A DNA stretch of 64,000 nt, from NCBI GenBank assembly GCA_049314555.1, contig JBMOEW010000012.1, positions 1-64,000 of the forward strand. The letters run 5' to 3'. The position numbers and the translations under genes were made by a program. The notes under the pieces were generated by a model. It searched no databases, was not told the DNA's origin, and saw only the letters and a program-made list of their open reading frames with translations. This DNA comes from REEB509 sp049314555. Its GTDB lineage: Bacteria; Pseudomonadota; Alphaproteobacteria; Caulobacterales; Aquidulcibacteraceae. Of the stretch, positions 24,549-33,472 are shown piece by piece. Positions within the stretch are counted from its first letter, which is position 1. Each line of letters begins with the position of its first letter.

Positions 24549-25481
24549 TCAATCTGGGCGCTTCGAGGCCCCCTGTCGCCACGGCGCGCGACTGGCGGCG
24601 AAGTGGTCGTGCATAAAGTCTGAGAAGGCCCGCAGTTTGCGTGGCAGGCCTCGGCCCGGCGGGGTGAGCAGATGAAGCGCCAGGACCGGTGCGCGCCAGC
24701 CTGGCAGGAGCGTGCGCAGACTGCCCTGCGACACCGCCTGCCAGCAGAGAAAGTCCGGCAGCAGGGCGATACCGTGGCCGGCTTTGGCCATTTCCAGCAA
24801 CAGATCGCCATTGTTGGAGCAGAACGGGCCTTGGACTTGAGCGGTGACCTTGGTGCCGTCGGCCGCTTCAAAGCGCCAGGCGGTGGCCGATGCCAAGTTC
24901 GTGTAATGCAAACAGGCGTGGTGGCTCAGATCTTCTGGGCGCTGTGGTGGGGTGCGGCCAGCAAGGTAGGCGGGTGCGGCCAGGCTGAAGACCTCGATCT
25001 GTTCCAGCCGCCGCGCCACGAGGGTGGAATCCTCCAGGGCGCGGATGCGCAGGGCCGCATCAAAGCCCTCGCTGATCAGATCGACCGCGCGGTCCTCCAG
25101 GGCCAAATCGACCGTGAGTTCGGGATAGGCAGTGAGGAAATCCCCCATGATCGGGGCCAAATAGCGCACGCCGAAACTGAGCGGTGCGGACACTTTGAGG
25201 CGGCCGCGGGGGGTGTCGCGGGCTTCGCTGGCCTCTCGTTTGGCGGCGTCGCCTTCTTCGACCATGCGCTGCGCCCGCCGCAGGACCCGCTCTCCTGCTT
25301 CGGTCAGTGCTGCCTTGCGGGTGGTGCGCGCGACCAGCACAACGCCCAATTCCCGCTCCAATGCCGCAACCTGCTTGGAGACCGTGGCTTTGGACATGCC
25401 CAGTTCGCGCGCGGCCCTGGTGAAGGAGCCACACTCGCCAACGCGGGCGAAGACGGCAAACAGGTCAAGGGAAACAGACAT
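24549..25481 (-). CDS. LysR-family transcriptional regulator
   Basis: A 310-residue LysR regulator. The winged helix-turn-helix occupies residues 1-60 (FTRAARELGMSKATVSKQVAALERELG). The substrate-binding domain follows from about 90, starting RGRLKVSAPLSFGVRYLAP. It is divergent from a flavodoxin-fold oxidoreductase gene followed by a pirin gene, an arrangement common for LysR control of redox-stress or quinone-responsive pairs, so these are its likely targets. The 104-base gap should hold the shared operator, but no clear T-N11-A motif could be singled out. Confidence 0.9.
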   Translation of the reverse strand: MSVSLDLFAVFARVGECGSFTRAARELGMSKATVSKQVAALERELGVVLVARTTRKAALTEAGERVLRRAQRMVEEGDAAKREASEARDTPRGRLKVSAPLSFGVRYLAPIMGDFLTAYPELTVDLALEDRAVDLISEGFDAALRIRALEDSTLVARRLEQIEVFSLAAPAYLAGRTPPQRPEDLSHHACLHYTNLASATAWRFEAADGTKVTAQVQGPFCSNNGDLLLEMAKAGHGIALLPDFLCWQAVSQGSLRTLLPGWRAPVLALHLLTPPGRGLPRKLRAFSDFMHDHFAASRAPWRQGASKRPD

Positions 25482-25585
25482 TCAAGCCGCCCAAAAATGG
25501 AAACAATCAGTTTAGTTTGACGCACTTATGTTGCCGCCGGCAAGGCCCTACATGCTGTCCTGTCAAAGACACGTCAGGAAACACC

Positions 25586-26167
25586 ATGGCAAAGATCGCA
25601 ATCGTTTATCATTCGGGCTTCGGCCACACCGCTGTTGTGGCGCAAGAGGTTGCTGCGGGGGTTGCTCAAGCGGGCGGGGAGCCTGTGTTGATCCGCTTGG
25701 AGAACGCGGGGCAGGACTTTACACAAGCGCTCGAGGCGGCCTCCGATGCCGACGCAATCATCTTTGGCGCGCCGACCTATATGGGAGACGTATCTGCCGT
25801 GCTGAAGGCGTTTTTCGAGGCCAGCTCGAAGGTCTGGATGCAGGGCGGGTGGCGCGACAAGCTGGCGGGCGGGTTTACCAATTCGCTGAGTTTCGCGGGC
25901 GACAAGCACCATGCGCTGGCGTCGGTTTTCACCCTGGCGATGCAGCACGGCATGGTGTGGGTTGGCACCGGGATGATGCCGGGGGCACACTCGAATGCAG
26001 ACGCTTCGCCGGATGTGGCAAACCGGCTTGGTTATAGTGTCGGGGTTGCAACTCAGTCCGACAATGCAAGCCCTGAGGTAACGCCGCCGGCTGGCGACAA
26101 AGCCTTCGCCCGTCACTATGGGGCGCGGATTGCTGCCTTCGCCCAGCGCTGGCACCAATCGGCTTAA
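25586..26167 (+). CDS. Flavodoxin-fold NAD(P)H-dependent oxidoreductase (WrbA-like)
   Basis: A 193-residue flavoprotein. The FMN phosphate loop is YHSGFGHTAVVAQEV at residues 8-22. GAPTYMGDVSAVLKAFFE is the second flavin-contact region, followed by the GGFTNSLSFAGDKHH segment. The family reduces quinones or small electrophiles by two electrons. ATG 25586 follows AGGAA. It is divergent from the LysR gene and 45 bases before the pirin gene, which it is probably co-transcribed with. Confidence 0.87.
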   Translation: MAKIAIVYHSGFGHTAVVAQEVAAGVAQAGGEPVLIRLENAGQDFTQALEAASDADAIIFGAPTYMGDVSAVLKAFFEASSKVWMQGGWRDKLAGGFTNSLSFAGDKHHALASVFTLAMQHGMVWVGTGMMPGAHSNADASPDVANRLGYSVGVATQSDNASPEVTPPAGDKAFARHYGARIAAFAQRWHQSA

Positions 26168-26212
26168 GGCGTTGAACCTCTTACCTTCACCTTCATCTGG
26201 AGGCCTATTGCG

Positions 26213-26917
26213 ATGATTGAAAAACGCCCCTTTTCAAGCCTTGGCAGCTTCGACAATGACTGGCTGGCGGCGCGCTACCACTTCAGCTTTTCTGGGTATC
26301 ACGACCGGCGGCGGGAAAGCTGGGGCGCGTTGCGCGTCTGGAATGACGACACAATCCAGCCCAAAACCGGATTTTCCCCGCACAGCCATGCGGACATGGA
26401 GATCATAACTTACGTTCGCAGCGGTGCGATTTCGCACAAGGACAGCCTTGGCAATGAAGGCCGAACGCAGGCGGGCGATGTGCAGGTGATGAGCGCTGGC
26501 CGCGGGATCACGCATGCCGAGTATAACCTTGAGGACGAACCAACCACGTTGTTTCAGATCTGGATCGTGCCCAAGCAAAGGGGGGGCGATCCCTTCTGGG
26601 GCGCGGCCAAATTTCCGAAGGCCGACCGTGCCGGGGCTCTGGTGGCTTTGGCCTCCGGGTTTAGCGACGACCAGGACGCGGGCGCGCTGCCCATCCGGCA
26701 AGATGCGCGGGTGCTGGCTGGGACGCTGTTGGCAGGTCAGGTTGCCACGGCTGAACTTGCGCCAGGACGCCGGGCTTATCTGACTGTAGCGGCGGGCCGC
26801 GTGGTCGTGGACGGCGTGGACCTCGGCGCGCGGGACGGGGCCGCAATCAATGACGTCAGCAGCGTGACCATTACCGCCCAAGAGGATTCTGAGGTGGTGA
26901 TGGTGGAAACGATCTGA
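26213..26917 (+). CDS. Pirin family protein (bicupin, quercetinase-like)
   Basis: A 234-residue bicupin resembling YhaK/pirin proteins. The N-terminal cupin keeps the metal-binding set FSPHSHADMEIITYV (His57, His59 and a downstream Glu), with SAGRGITHAEYN supplying the next His and Glu. Some members oxidise quercetin, others act in redox sensing. The C-terminal cupin lacks clear metal ligands, as is usual. It ends the LysR-controlled flavodoxin/pirin module. A hairpin lies 22 bases after the stop. Confidence 0.88.
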   Translation: MIEKRPFSSLGSFDNDWLAARYHFSFSGYHDRRRESWGALRVWNDDTIQPKTGFSPHSHADMEIITYVRSGAISHKDSLGNEGRTQAGDVQVMSAGRGITHAEYNLEDEPTTLFQIWIVPKQRGGDPFWGAAKFPKADRAGALVALASGFSDDQDAGALPIRQDARVLAGTLLAGQVATAELAPGRRAYLTVAAGRVVVDGVDLGARDGAAINDVSSVTITAQEDSEVVMVETI

Positions 26918-26938
26918 GCTGTTTGACCAAAGGCTTGG

Positions 26939-26974
26939 TCCTGGTTCTGGCGATTGCTTTCGTCAGAACCAGGA
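26939..26974 (+). terminator. Hairpin after the pirin gene
   Basis: TCCTGGTTCTG (26939-26949) pairs with CAGAACCAGGA (26964-26974), an 11-bp perfect stem with a 14-base loop. Only short T groups follow (TTAACTTATCTTT). It probably ends the flavodoxin/pirin transcript. Confidence 0.55.
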
Positions 26975-27038
26975 TTAACTTATCTTTACTTCTCGTGTGT
27001 AAACACTGACATGTTTTGCAGCGAAGGGCCGATCGGCA

Positions 27039-27584
27039 GTGTCAACAGCGGGGCTGGAAAGCCTGCAAATCCTTGTGGTGGATGATAACCGGCAAATGCG
27101 GCTGTTGCTGCGTTCGCTGCTGCGCGGGTTTGGGTTTCGGCGCACGTTCGAAGCGGCGGACGCCGCTGAAGCCCTCGACATCATGAAAAGCACCGTCATC
27201 GATATCGTGCTGGTGGATTGGAACATGGCTCCGATTAGCGGCGAAGAGTTCGCGCAGATGATCCGGACCTCAAAGGACAGCCCCAACCCGCTGTGCACCG
27301 TGATCATGGTGACGGGTCATTCCGAACGCAGCCGCGTGGCGCGGGCGCGGGATGCCGGGGTGAACTCGTTTCTGGTCAAGCCGGTGAGCGCGGAGGCCCT
27401 GCGCAAGCATCTGGTGGCTGCGTTTACGGACAATCGACCATTTGTGCGCAGCGGTCGGTTTGTGGGGCCGTGCCGGAGGTGCCGCGGGGTGGTGGGCTAT
27501 AAGGGACCGCTTCGGCGGTCCACCGACGGCGACATCGAGACCGACGACGATCACCTGGATGTGGACGAGGTCTGGAAACGTTAA
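27039..27584 (+). CDS. Single-domain response regulator with C-terminal tail
   Basis: A 181-residue CheY-like receiver. Acid residues are in LVVDDN, the phosphorylation site is Asp60 in VLVDWNM, with Thr/Lys switch residues in MVTGH and LVKPVS. After the receiver (about 130), a short tail carries RPFVRSGRFVGPCRRCR and an acidic end; this tail pattern is common in alphaproteobacterial receivers but no output domain is present. The start is GTG at 27039, since the ATG at 27011 is in another frame. It is paralogous to the receiver at 34687-35112, sharing a RTxKDSP segment. No histidine kinase is adjacent. Confidence 0.88.
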   Translation: MSTAGLESLQILVVDDNRQMRLLLRSLLRGFGFRRTFEAADAAEALDIMKSTVIDIVLVDWNMAPISGEEFAQMIRTSKDSPNPLCTVIMVTGHSERSRVARARDAGVNSFLVKPVSAEALRKHLVAAFTDNRPFVRSGRFVGPCRRCRGVVGYKGPLRRSTDGDIETDDDHLDVDEVWKR

Positions 27585-27678
27585 TCCAAGCCCATGCTTT
27601 GGGCGATTGATCGTTGGCGCGTATCGGGCAATGTCGCCACGGGATGTTTGGGCTTAGACGGCGGAAAAGGACAGTTAC

Positions 27679-27894
27679 ATGCGCAAGACCCTTACACTCA
27701 TTGGCATGCTGACAGCGGCCAGCCTTCTGTCTGGCTGTCTTGCTGCGGCCGCGGTTGGGGCTGCTGGGGCTGTGGTGGGAACCGCAGCTGGGGTGGCAGT
27801 GCGAACGACCGGCGCGGTGATCGAAGAAGGCGTTGACATCGTGACGCCGGGCGACAGCGACGACGAAAAGAAATCGGACGACGACGCCAACTAA
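27679..27894 (+). CDS. Small lipoprotein
   Basis: A 71-residue predicted lipoprotein. The signal peptide ends LLSGC (Cys20). It is followed by an alanine/glycine/valine-rich segment of about 30 residues, which may itself be membrane associated, and then an acidic tail (DSDDEKKSDDD). No family is recognised. Similar short Ala/Gly-rich lipoproteins are common in Alphaproteobacteria. It precedes another lipoprotein gene by 55 bases. Confidence 0.72.
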   Translation: MRKTLTLIGMLTAASLLSGCLAAAAVGAAGAVVGTAAGVAVRTTGAVIEEGVDIVTPGDSDDEKKSDDDAN

Positions 27895-27949
27895 CGATCC
27901 AAGCCAGCATTCGGCTCGTAAACCGATCTGTTCTCATGAGGGATACAGA

Positions 27950-28519
27950 ATGGTTGGGCGCGGTGCACTGGTGGCCTTGGCGGGCATGATGGCGGCTTCG
28001 GGGTGTGCGACGACGCAGGCCCCACTGGCCAACGTGTCGGAGCCCGCCTTGCGGCTTGAATCGTATTTTGAAGGCGAAACGCAGGCCTGGGGCGTGTTCA
28101 GGGACCGCTTCGGCAATTTGCGTCGGCAGTTCCAGGTGACGATCGACGGCACCTGGGACGGACAAACCCTGACCCTGGACGAAGACTTCGTTTACAGCGA
28201 CGGCGCATTGGAACGGCGGGTTTGGACGATCCGTCCAACCGGGCCAAACACTTACGAAGGCACTGCTGGCGACGTGCGCGGGGTGGCTTTGGGCCATGTG
28301 GAAGGCAACACTCTGCGGTGGGCCTACGACCTCGACCTGCAGGTGAATGGGCGCACCTGGACGGTGGACTTCGACGATCGGATGTACCTGCAGCCCGATG
28401 GCGTCATGATCAATCACGCCACAGTGCGCAAGTTTGGCATTACGGTGGGCGAGGTGCTGCTGGTGTTCCAACGCGCCCCTGCCGCCGCCACACCTGCGGC
28501 CCCGGCAGCGGCGGAATAA
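27950..28519 (+). CDS. DUF3833-family lipoprotein
   Basis: A 189-residue predicted lipoprotein (ASGC lipobox, Cys19). The core matches DUF3833: LESYFEGETQAWGVFRDR and then the FGNLRRQF strand, an EDFVYSDG turn, ERRVWTI, and a late YLQPDGVMIN segment. The fold is expected to be a lipocalin-like barrel in the periplasm. An alanine/proline-rich tail ends the protein. Function of the family is unknown. Family assignment is from pattern. Confidence 0.82.
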   Translation: MVGRGALVALAGMMAASGCATTQAPLANVSEPALRLESYFEGETQAWGVFRDRFGNLRRQFQVTIDGTWDGQTLTLDEDFVYSDGALERRVWTIRPTGPNTYEGTAGDVRGVALGHVEGNTLRWAYDLDLQVNGRTWTVDFDDRMYLQPDGVMINHATVRKFGITVGEVLLVFQRAPAAATPAAPAAAE

Positions 28520-28651
28520 GCGCGCCAGGCGAACCGTCACACAAGCCCATTTTGCGACAACTTGGTAACGCGCGTTTGAGGCGTCATGGCGCGGAGAATG
28601 GTGTATGATCGCCCCGCGGGGCGTGAGGCTCTATGCTGCAAGGAATTTGCG

Positions 28652-29176
28652 ATGCGCCAGGTTGTCACTCTTGTGTCTTTTATGCTGCTTTGTGGCGTTA
28701 TGGCGACGCCCGCTTTCGGCGCGCCGCTGGTGGCCGCCCCTGCGCAATTCTCGGCCGCGTTCCAAGACAAGCTTGAGGATGACTACGGGGTTCGCGAGGG
28801 GGAGCGGCTGCGCCACGACCTCAATCGCATCCTCACTGAGGCGCTCGCGCGGGTGGACGCCGCCGGCCCGACCCATAACGCGATCAGCCTGGTGGTCACA
28901 ATTGAAGATGCCCGCCCCAATCGGCCGACTTTTGCGCAACTGAACGCGCGGCCAGGACTTTCGTATTTCGGGTCATTTTCTACGGGCGGTGCGCAGCTGA
29001 GCGCCTCGTTTCGCGACCCCAGCGGCCGGGTGATCCAAACCGTGACGCGGCGCTGGTATGAGACCGATATTGATCAGGTGGTCTCGGCCGCGCCGTGGCA
29101 CGACGCGCAGCGCGCGATGCGGATGTTTGCCCGGGACGTGGCGCGCGCCTATGCTGCCCTGCCCGCCCAGAGTTGA
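28652..29176 (+). CDS. Exported hypothetical protein
   Basis: A 174-residue protein with a signal peptide whose likely cleavage is TPAFG|AP near residue 24. The mature part begins with a helical, charged region (FSAAFQDKLEDDYGVREGER) and continues with a strand-rich region that has ISLVVTIEDARPNRPT and an RRWYETD segment; the pattern recalls periplasmic proteins with a DUF3313-like fold but is not assigned. AAGGAA precedes the ATG by six bases. It is convergent with queE, the two stop codons being directly adjacent. Confidence 0.72.
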   Translation: MRQVVTLVSFMLLCGVMATPAFGAPLVAAPAQFSAAFQDKLEDDYGVREGERLRHDLNRILTEALARVDAAGPTHNAISLVVTIEDARPNRPTFAQLNARPGLSYFGSFSTGGAQLSASFRDPSGRVIQTVTRRWYETDIDQVVSAAPWHDAQRAMRMFARDVARAYAALPAQS

Positions 29177-29806
29177 TCAGGGAATGCCCAAGAGTTTGTG
29201 GGTTTGCAGGCTGAGCCGCCATTTTGGGTGCGCGCGGCAATAGCGCACCGCGGCTTGCGTGTTTTGCTCGCGGGCGGGGCTGTCCAATGGCTGCAGGAAA
29301 AAGTGCGTAAAGTTGAGGGCAGCGTAGCGCTCGGGTTCTGCGCCGGGCTGTGGGAACACCAGCTTTAATTCATCACCTTTGATTTGGATGAGGTTTGCCC
29401 CAGCTTTGGGGCTGACGCACACCCAGTCCAGGCTTTCTGGCGCGGCGATGGTGCCGTTGGTTTCAACGCCAACCTCAAAGCCGCGGGCCTGTAAGGCCGC
29501 GATAACCGGTTCGTCCAGCTGCAGGAGCGGTTCGCCGCCGGTGCAGACCACGTAAGGTTTTCCGCCGCCCGGCCATGAGGCCGCAACGGCGGCGGCGACG
29601 TCGTTGGGGCTGGAGAAGCGGCCGCCGCCAGGGCCATCGACGCCAACAAAATCTGTATCGCAGAAGCGACAGACCGCAGCGGCGCGATCCTCCTCCCGTC
29701 CTGACCAAAGGTTGCAGCCGGCAAAGCGCAGGAAGACCGCTGCGCGCCCGGCGTGGGCCCCCTCGCCTTGCAGGGTATAGTAAAGCTCTTTGATCGCGTA
29801 GCTCAT
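29177..29806 (-). CDS. queE: 7-carboxy-7-deazaguanine synthase
   Basis: A 209-residue radical SAM enzyme that contracts 6-carboxytetrahydropterin to 7-carboxy-7-deazaguanine in the queuosine pathway. The three cluster cysteines are spaced C-x14-C-x2-C (GCNLWSGREEDR, then VCRFCDTD), a long insertion variant of CxxxCxxC that I associate with alphaproteobacterial and some other QueE proteins. CTGGEPLLQ is the SAM-binding GGE motif. ATG 29806 overlaps the queC stop (ATGA). Confidence 0.94.
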   Translation of the reverse strand: MSYAIKELYYTLQGEGAHAGRAAVFLRFAGCNLWSGREEDRAAAVCRFCDTDFVGVDGPGGGRFSSPNDVAAAVAASWPGGGKPYVVCTGGEPLLQLDEPVIAALQARGFEVGVETNGTIAAPESLDWVCVSPKAGANLIQIKGDELKLVFPQPGAEPERYAALNFTHFFLQPLDSPAREQNTQAAVRYCRAHPKWRLSLQTHKLLGIP

Positions 29807-30543
29807 GGGGACGCACTCTGTGCAAACGCACTCCAGCCGGCCGCCCTTAGGGTGCAGGCCGGGCACGTACCGCAGCCATAGCCCCAGGGATGGCGACGAT
29901 CCCGCACGCCGTTGTAGCAGGTGTGGGTGTGCTCTTGGATCAGGTCCACCAAGGCGGTGCCTCCCAGGTGCTCGGCCAACGCCCACGTTTGCGCCTTGGT
30001 GAGGTGCATCAAGGGCGTTTCAATGGGCATTGGGCGATCTAGCCCCAGGCCGATCGCGCTTTGCATGGCATCGATCGTGTCCCGGCGGCAATCGGGGTAG
30101 CCGGCGAAGTCTGTTTCGCACATGCCGGCCACCAGCACGTCCAGGTTGCGCAGGTAGGCGTGGGCGGCGGCGAAGGTCAGAAAGGCCAAGTTCCGGCCCG
30201 GTACAAAGGTGGACGGCAGCGACCCCGGTTTATGTTCAATCAGACGATCGGCGGTCAGGGCGCTTTCTGCCAGGCTGCCGAAGCCCAGCATATCGACCAC
30301 CCGATCTGGCCCAAGCCGGGCGGCCCACTGTGCCTTAAAATTGCGCAACCCATCCAGCACCACCGGACGCTGGACCAATTCGATGGCGTGGCGCTGACCA
30401 TAGTCAAAGCCGATGGTTTCCACCCGCTCGTAGCGCGTCAGGGCCCACGCGAGGCAGGTGGCGCTGTCTTGGCCGGCGGAAAACAGGACAAGGGCGCTGC
30501 GCGCGGTGGGTGACGGGGGCGCGGTGGGTGAAGGGGCTGTCAT
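29803..30543 (-). CDS. queC: 7-cyano-7-deazaguanine synthase
   Basis: A 246-residue ATP-dependent enzyme that turns carboxy-deazaguanine into preQ0. The PP-loop is LFSAGQDSATCL (with Ala in place of the common second Gly). The zinc site is at the C-terminus: CYNG, then CGTCPACTLRAAGW. ATG 30543 starts the conserved part after a Pro/Thr-rich lead. It is translationally coupled to queE. No preQ1 riboswitch could be recognised in the leader. Confidence 0.94.
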   Translation of the reverse strand: MTAPSPTAPPSPTARSALVLFSAGQDSATCLAWALTRYERVETIGFDYGQRHAIELVQRPVVLDGLRNFKAQWAARLGPDRVVDMLGFGSLAESALTADRLIEHKPGSLPSTFVPGRNLAFLTFAAAHAYLRNLDVLVAGMCETDFAGYPDCRRDTIDAMQSAIGLGLDRPMPIETPLMHLTKAQTWALAEHLGGTALVDLIQEHTHTCYNGVRDRRHPWGYGCGTCPACTLRAAGWSAFAQSASP

Positions 30544-30820
30544 CCGCCCAGTATAAACCACCCGACTTTGCCTGTCGTTGGGGTCTTGCGTCGTAACGTT
30601 TAGGGTTAATCGGGCCCAATCTGTGGCGCGAAGGCCGCGGGTGGCGACCAAAGTCTGTTAATGAGGCGCCAAGGTGTTGACACAATGGGCACCCTTCCCG
30701 GAGATGGGGGACAGTAGCGGCATTCGGCAGGCACCATTCGGGGGGGCCTTGGGGTGTCGTTCCGTTTTGATGAACGCCCTCATCTGCCTTAGAGCAGGTT
30801 CGGCGCTGGGAGGATTAAGA

Positions 30821-33337
30821 ATGTCACAAAAGAAAGCCTTTGGTTGGGCGCTGTTCACGGGCGTGTCGATGGCGGCCATGAGCTTGGTTTCGCCCGCTTT
30901 GGCCCAGGACGACCCAGGAAATGACGATGAAATCGTCGTGACCGCCACGGGCCGGGCTGCGGTGCTGCAGGAAGTGCCGATCGCGGTGACCGCGCTGAAC
31001 GCTGCACAGCTGGAAAATGCCGGCGTGCAAGACATTCGCGACGTGGCCGTTTTGACGCCTAGCTATCGCTTCTTCACCGGCCAATCGAACTCTGCCGGCA
31101 CCACCGCCTCGATCCGCGGCGTTGGCACGGGCGGCGACAACCCAGGCTTTGAAAGCGCTGTGGGCTTCTTCATCGACGGTGTTTACCGCAACCGCTCCGG
31201 CGTTGCGCTGACCGAACTGCCGGAAGTGCAGCGTATCGAAGTGCTGCGTGGCCCGCAGGGCACGCTGTTTGGCCGCAACACCACCTCCGGCGCGATTAGC
31301 GTTGTGACGGCGGGGCCAGAATTCACGACGCGGGCGTTTGGTGAAATCGAAGCCGGCAACTTTGGCTATCTGTCTGCCACTGGCGGGATCACCGGCCCCT
31401 TGGCTGACAACTTTGCCGTTCGCATGGAAGGCAACATCCAAGCCCGCGACGGCTACATCACCGACGTCAACACCGGCCGCGACATCAACGACCGCAATCG
31501 TTGGTTTGTGCGCGGTCAAGCGCTGTGGGACATTACTTCGGACGCGTCTTTGCGGATCATCGTGGACACCGCTCAAACCGACGAAAACTGCTGCACTGCC
31601 ATTTCCGTGAAGCAAGGCGCGGCTGCCGGGGCAATCAACTTGATCGCTGGCCTGCAAGGCCGCGTGGGCATGGTGGCCCCGATCACAGACGGTGGCTACA
31701 ACGTGGCGCTGTCGCCAAACCGCAGCTACGGAGAAGCGGTGGAAGAATGGGGCTGGTCTGGCCAGCTCGATTGGGCGATCGGCGACCTGAACCTCACCTC
31801 GATCACTGCCTACCGCGACTGGAGTGCGGAACGCGATCAAGACATCGACTTCTCTGGCATCGATCGCGCCTATCGCGACGGTTACGATCTGGGCTTCCAA
31901 ACCTTTACGCAGGAATTGCGCCTGCAGGGTGAGAATGGCCCGCTGAACTGGATCGTTGGTGGCTTCTATGCCGACGAAAGCCTGGATCTGACGGACACCA
32001 TCCGGTTTGGTGCCGACTCTGCCCGTTACGTTGACGCCCTCACCGCTGGCGTTGATCTGAACGGCCCTGCCCCAGGCGGCACGGGCTTCACGTTGTTCCG
32101 TTCCTTGAACCCGGCGGCGCCGCTGCTGGTGGAAACCATCGCACTGCTGGGCGGCGTTCCGCCACTTTCGGCAGCGGCTCTAGGCAACGGCTTGCTGGCG
32201 GCGGCACCGACCGCGGGCCAAGGCCAGCAAGCGGACAACTGGGCGACCGAGACCACCAGCTGGTCGCTTTTCACGCACAACGAAATCAGCCTCAGCGACC
32301 AGCTGACCTGGACCGTTGGCGTGCGCTACAACCACGAAGAAAAGGACATGACCGGATCGCTGAATTCAGTGGTTCCTGCGTGTAACTTCCTGAACTCGCT
32401 GATCGACACTCCCAGCGAAGCCATTGTGTCTGCCATGGGCGCTTTGCGGATCCTGGTTTGCAACCCAGCGATTAACACCCAATCCAATGGCAACTATCGG
32501 GACTCGACCGAAGAGAACGAATGGTCGGGCACCACCAACCTGCGCTACCAGTTTACCGATGACTTCATGGTCTACGGCAGCTACTCGCGCGGCTATAAGG
32601 CAGGCGGCTTCAACCTTGACCGCTCGGGCTTCAGCTACTCGCTTGGCCTGTTGAGCAATGCGGTTGTTCCAAACACGAACCAGTTGCAATTCGCACCTGA
32701 ATTCGTGGACGCCTACGAACTGGGCTTCAAGTCCACCCTGTTCGACGGCCGCGCCACGTTCAACGGCACGGTGTATTACCAACAAATCACCGACTACCAG
32801 CTGAACGCCTTCTCTGGCTTCAACTTCATCGTGTTCAACGTGCCGGAAGCGATCACGCAGGGCGTTGAACTGGACATGTCGCTGCGCGCCACCGACAACC
32901 TCACCTTCACGGGGGCGGTGGCCTACAACGACGCCACATACGAGAGCACTCTGGTGGACAGCCTTGGCATCACCCAAGTGGTTGCTGGTTCGAAGTTCAC
33001 TACGCCTGAGTGGAACGTGTCTGGCTCGGCCCTTTACGAAGTGCCGCTGTCTGACAACTACACCGCCAAGTTCTACCTGAACGGCACCTGGGTGAGCGAA
33101 TACGCGACGCAAACCCTGAGCCGCGACCCGGTGACCGACAACGACGCGTTTGCGACGTTTAACGCCCGGATCGGCTTGGCTAACGCTTCTGGCTGGGAGC
33201 TGGAGCTGTGGGGCGAGAACATCTCCGATGAGTACTACTATATCGGGTCGTTCGCCGTTCCTGAGCAAACCGGCAACTTCGCCGTCTACCCAAGCGTGCC
33301 ACGCACCTGGGGTGTGACGCTGCGGGCAGACTTCTGA
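30821..33337 (+). CDS. TonB-dependent outer-membrane receptor
   Basis: An 838-residue receptor. The signal peptide ends SPALA|QDD. The TonB box is DEIVVTATG. The plug domain (about 45-160) has the IEVLRGPQGTLFGRNTTSGAI signature. A 22-strand barrel follows, ending WGVTLRADF with a terminal aromatic. The VVTATGR/VPIAVTA style is common in Caulobacterales and Sphingomonadales receptors for plant-derived or other large substrates. GGAGG precedes the ATG. The 277-base gap upstream is unassigned. The substrate is unknown, and no transporter gene is adjacent. Confidence 0.93.
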   Translation: MSQKKAFGWALFTGVSMAAMSLVSPALAQDDPGNDDEIVVTATGRAAVLQEVPIAVTALNAAQLENAGVQDIRDVAVLTPSYRFFTGQSNSAGTTASIRGVGTGGDNPGFESAVGFFIDGVYRNRSGVALTELPEVQRIEVLRGPQGTLFGRNTTSGAISVVTAGPEFTTRAFGEIEAGNFGYLSATGGITGPLADNFAVRMEGNIQARDGYITDVNTGRDINDRNRWFVRGQALWDITSDASLRIIVDTAQTDENCCTAISVKQGAAAGAINLIAGLQGRVGMVAPITDGGYNVALSPNRSYGEAVEEWGWSGQLDWAIGDLNLTSITAYRDWSAERDQDIDFSGIDRAYRDGYDLGFQTFTQELRLQGENGPLNWIVGGFYADESLDLTDTIRFGADSARYVDALTAGVDLNGPAPGGTGFTLFRSLNPAAPLLVETIALLGGVPPLSAAALGNGLLAAAPTAGQGQQADNWATETTSWSLFTHNEISLSDQLTWTVGVRYNHEEKDMTGSLNSVVPACNFLNSLIDTPSEAIVSAMGALRILVCNPAINTQSNGNYRDSTEENEWSGTTNLRYQFTDDFMVYGSYSRGYKAGGFNLDRSGFSYSLGLLSNAVVPNTNQLQFAPEFVDAYELGFKSTLFDGRATFNGTVYYQQITDYQLNAFSGFNFIVFNVPEAITQGVELDMSLRATDNLTFTGAVAYNDATYESTLVDSLGITQVVAGSKFTTPEWNVSGSALYEVPLSDNYTAKFYLNGTWVSEYATQTLSRDPVTDNDAFATFNARIGLANASGWELELWGENISDEYYYIGSFAVPEQTGNFAVYPSVPRTWGVTLRADF

Positions 33338-33364
33338 TCCAACACTTTTGGATCTGGTTTCGGA

Positions 33365-33394
33365 GAGGGCCCCCATTGTGGGGCCCTCTTTTTT
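33365..33394 (+). terminator. Rho-independent terminator after the TonB receptor
   Basis: GAGGGCCCC (33365-33373) pairs with GGGGCCCTC (33380-33388), a perfect 9-bp stem with a 6-base loop, followed by six T residues. It lies 27 bases after the receptor stop codon. Confidence 0.92.
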
Positions 33395-33472
33395 GTGCTG
33401 ACCGTTCGGTATTGGTGCGCTTGACGGGAGGCGCAAAGCCGCTGCCATTGGACCCTATGACGGGAGGGCGTG

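Noticed and set aside
29177..29806. A preQ1 riboswitch controlling queC-queE
   Set aside because: The leader upstream of queC (30544-30660) shows no convincing preQ1 aptamer pseudoknot, so none is claimed.
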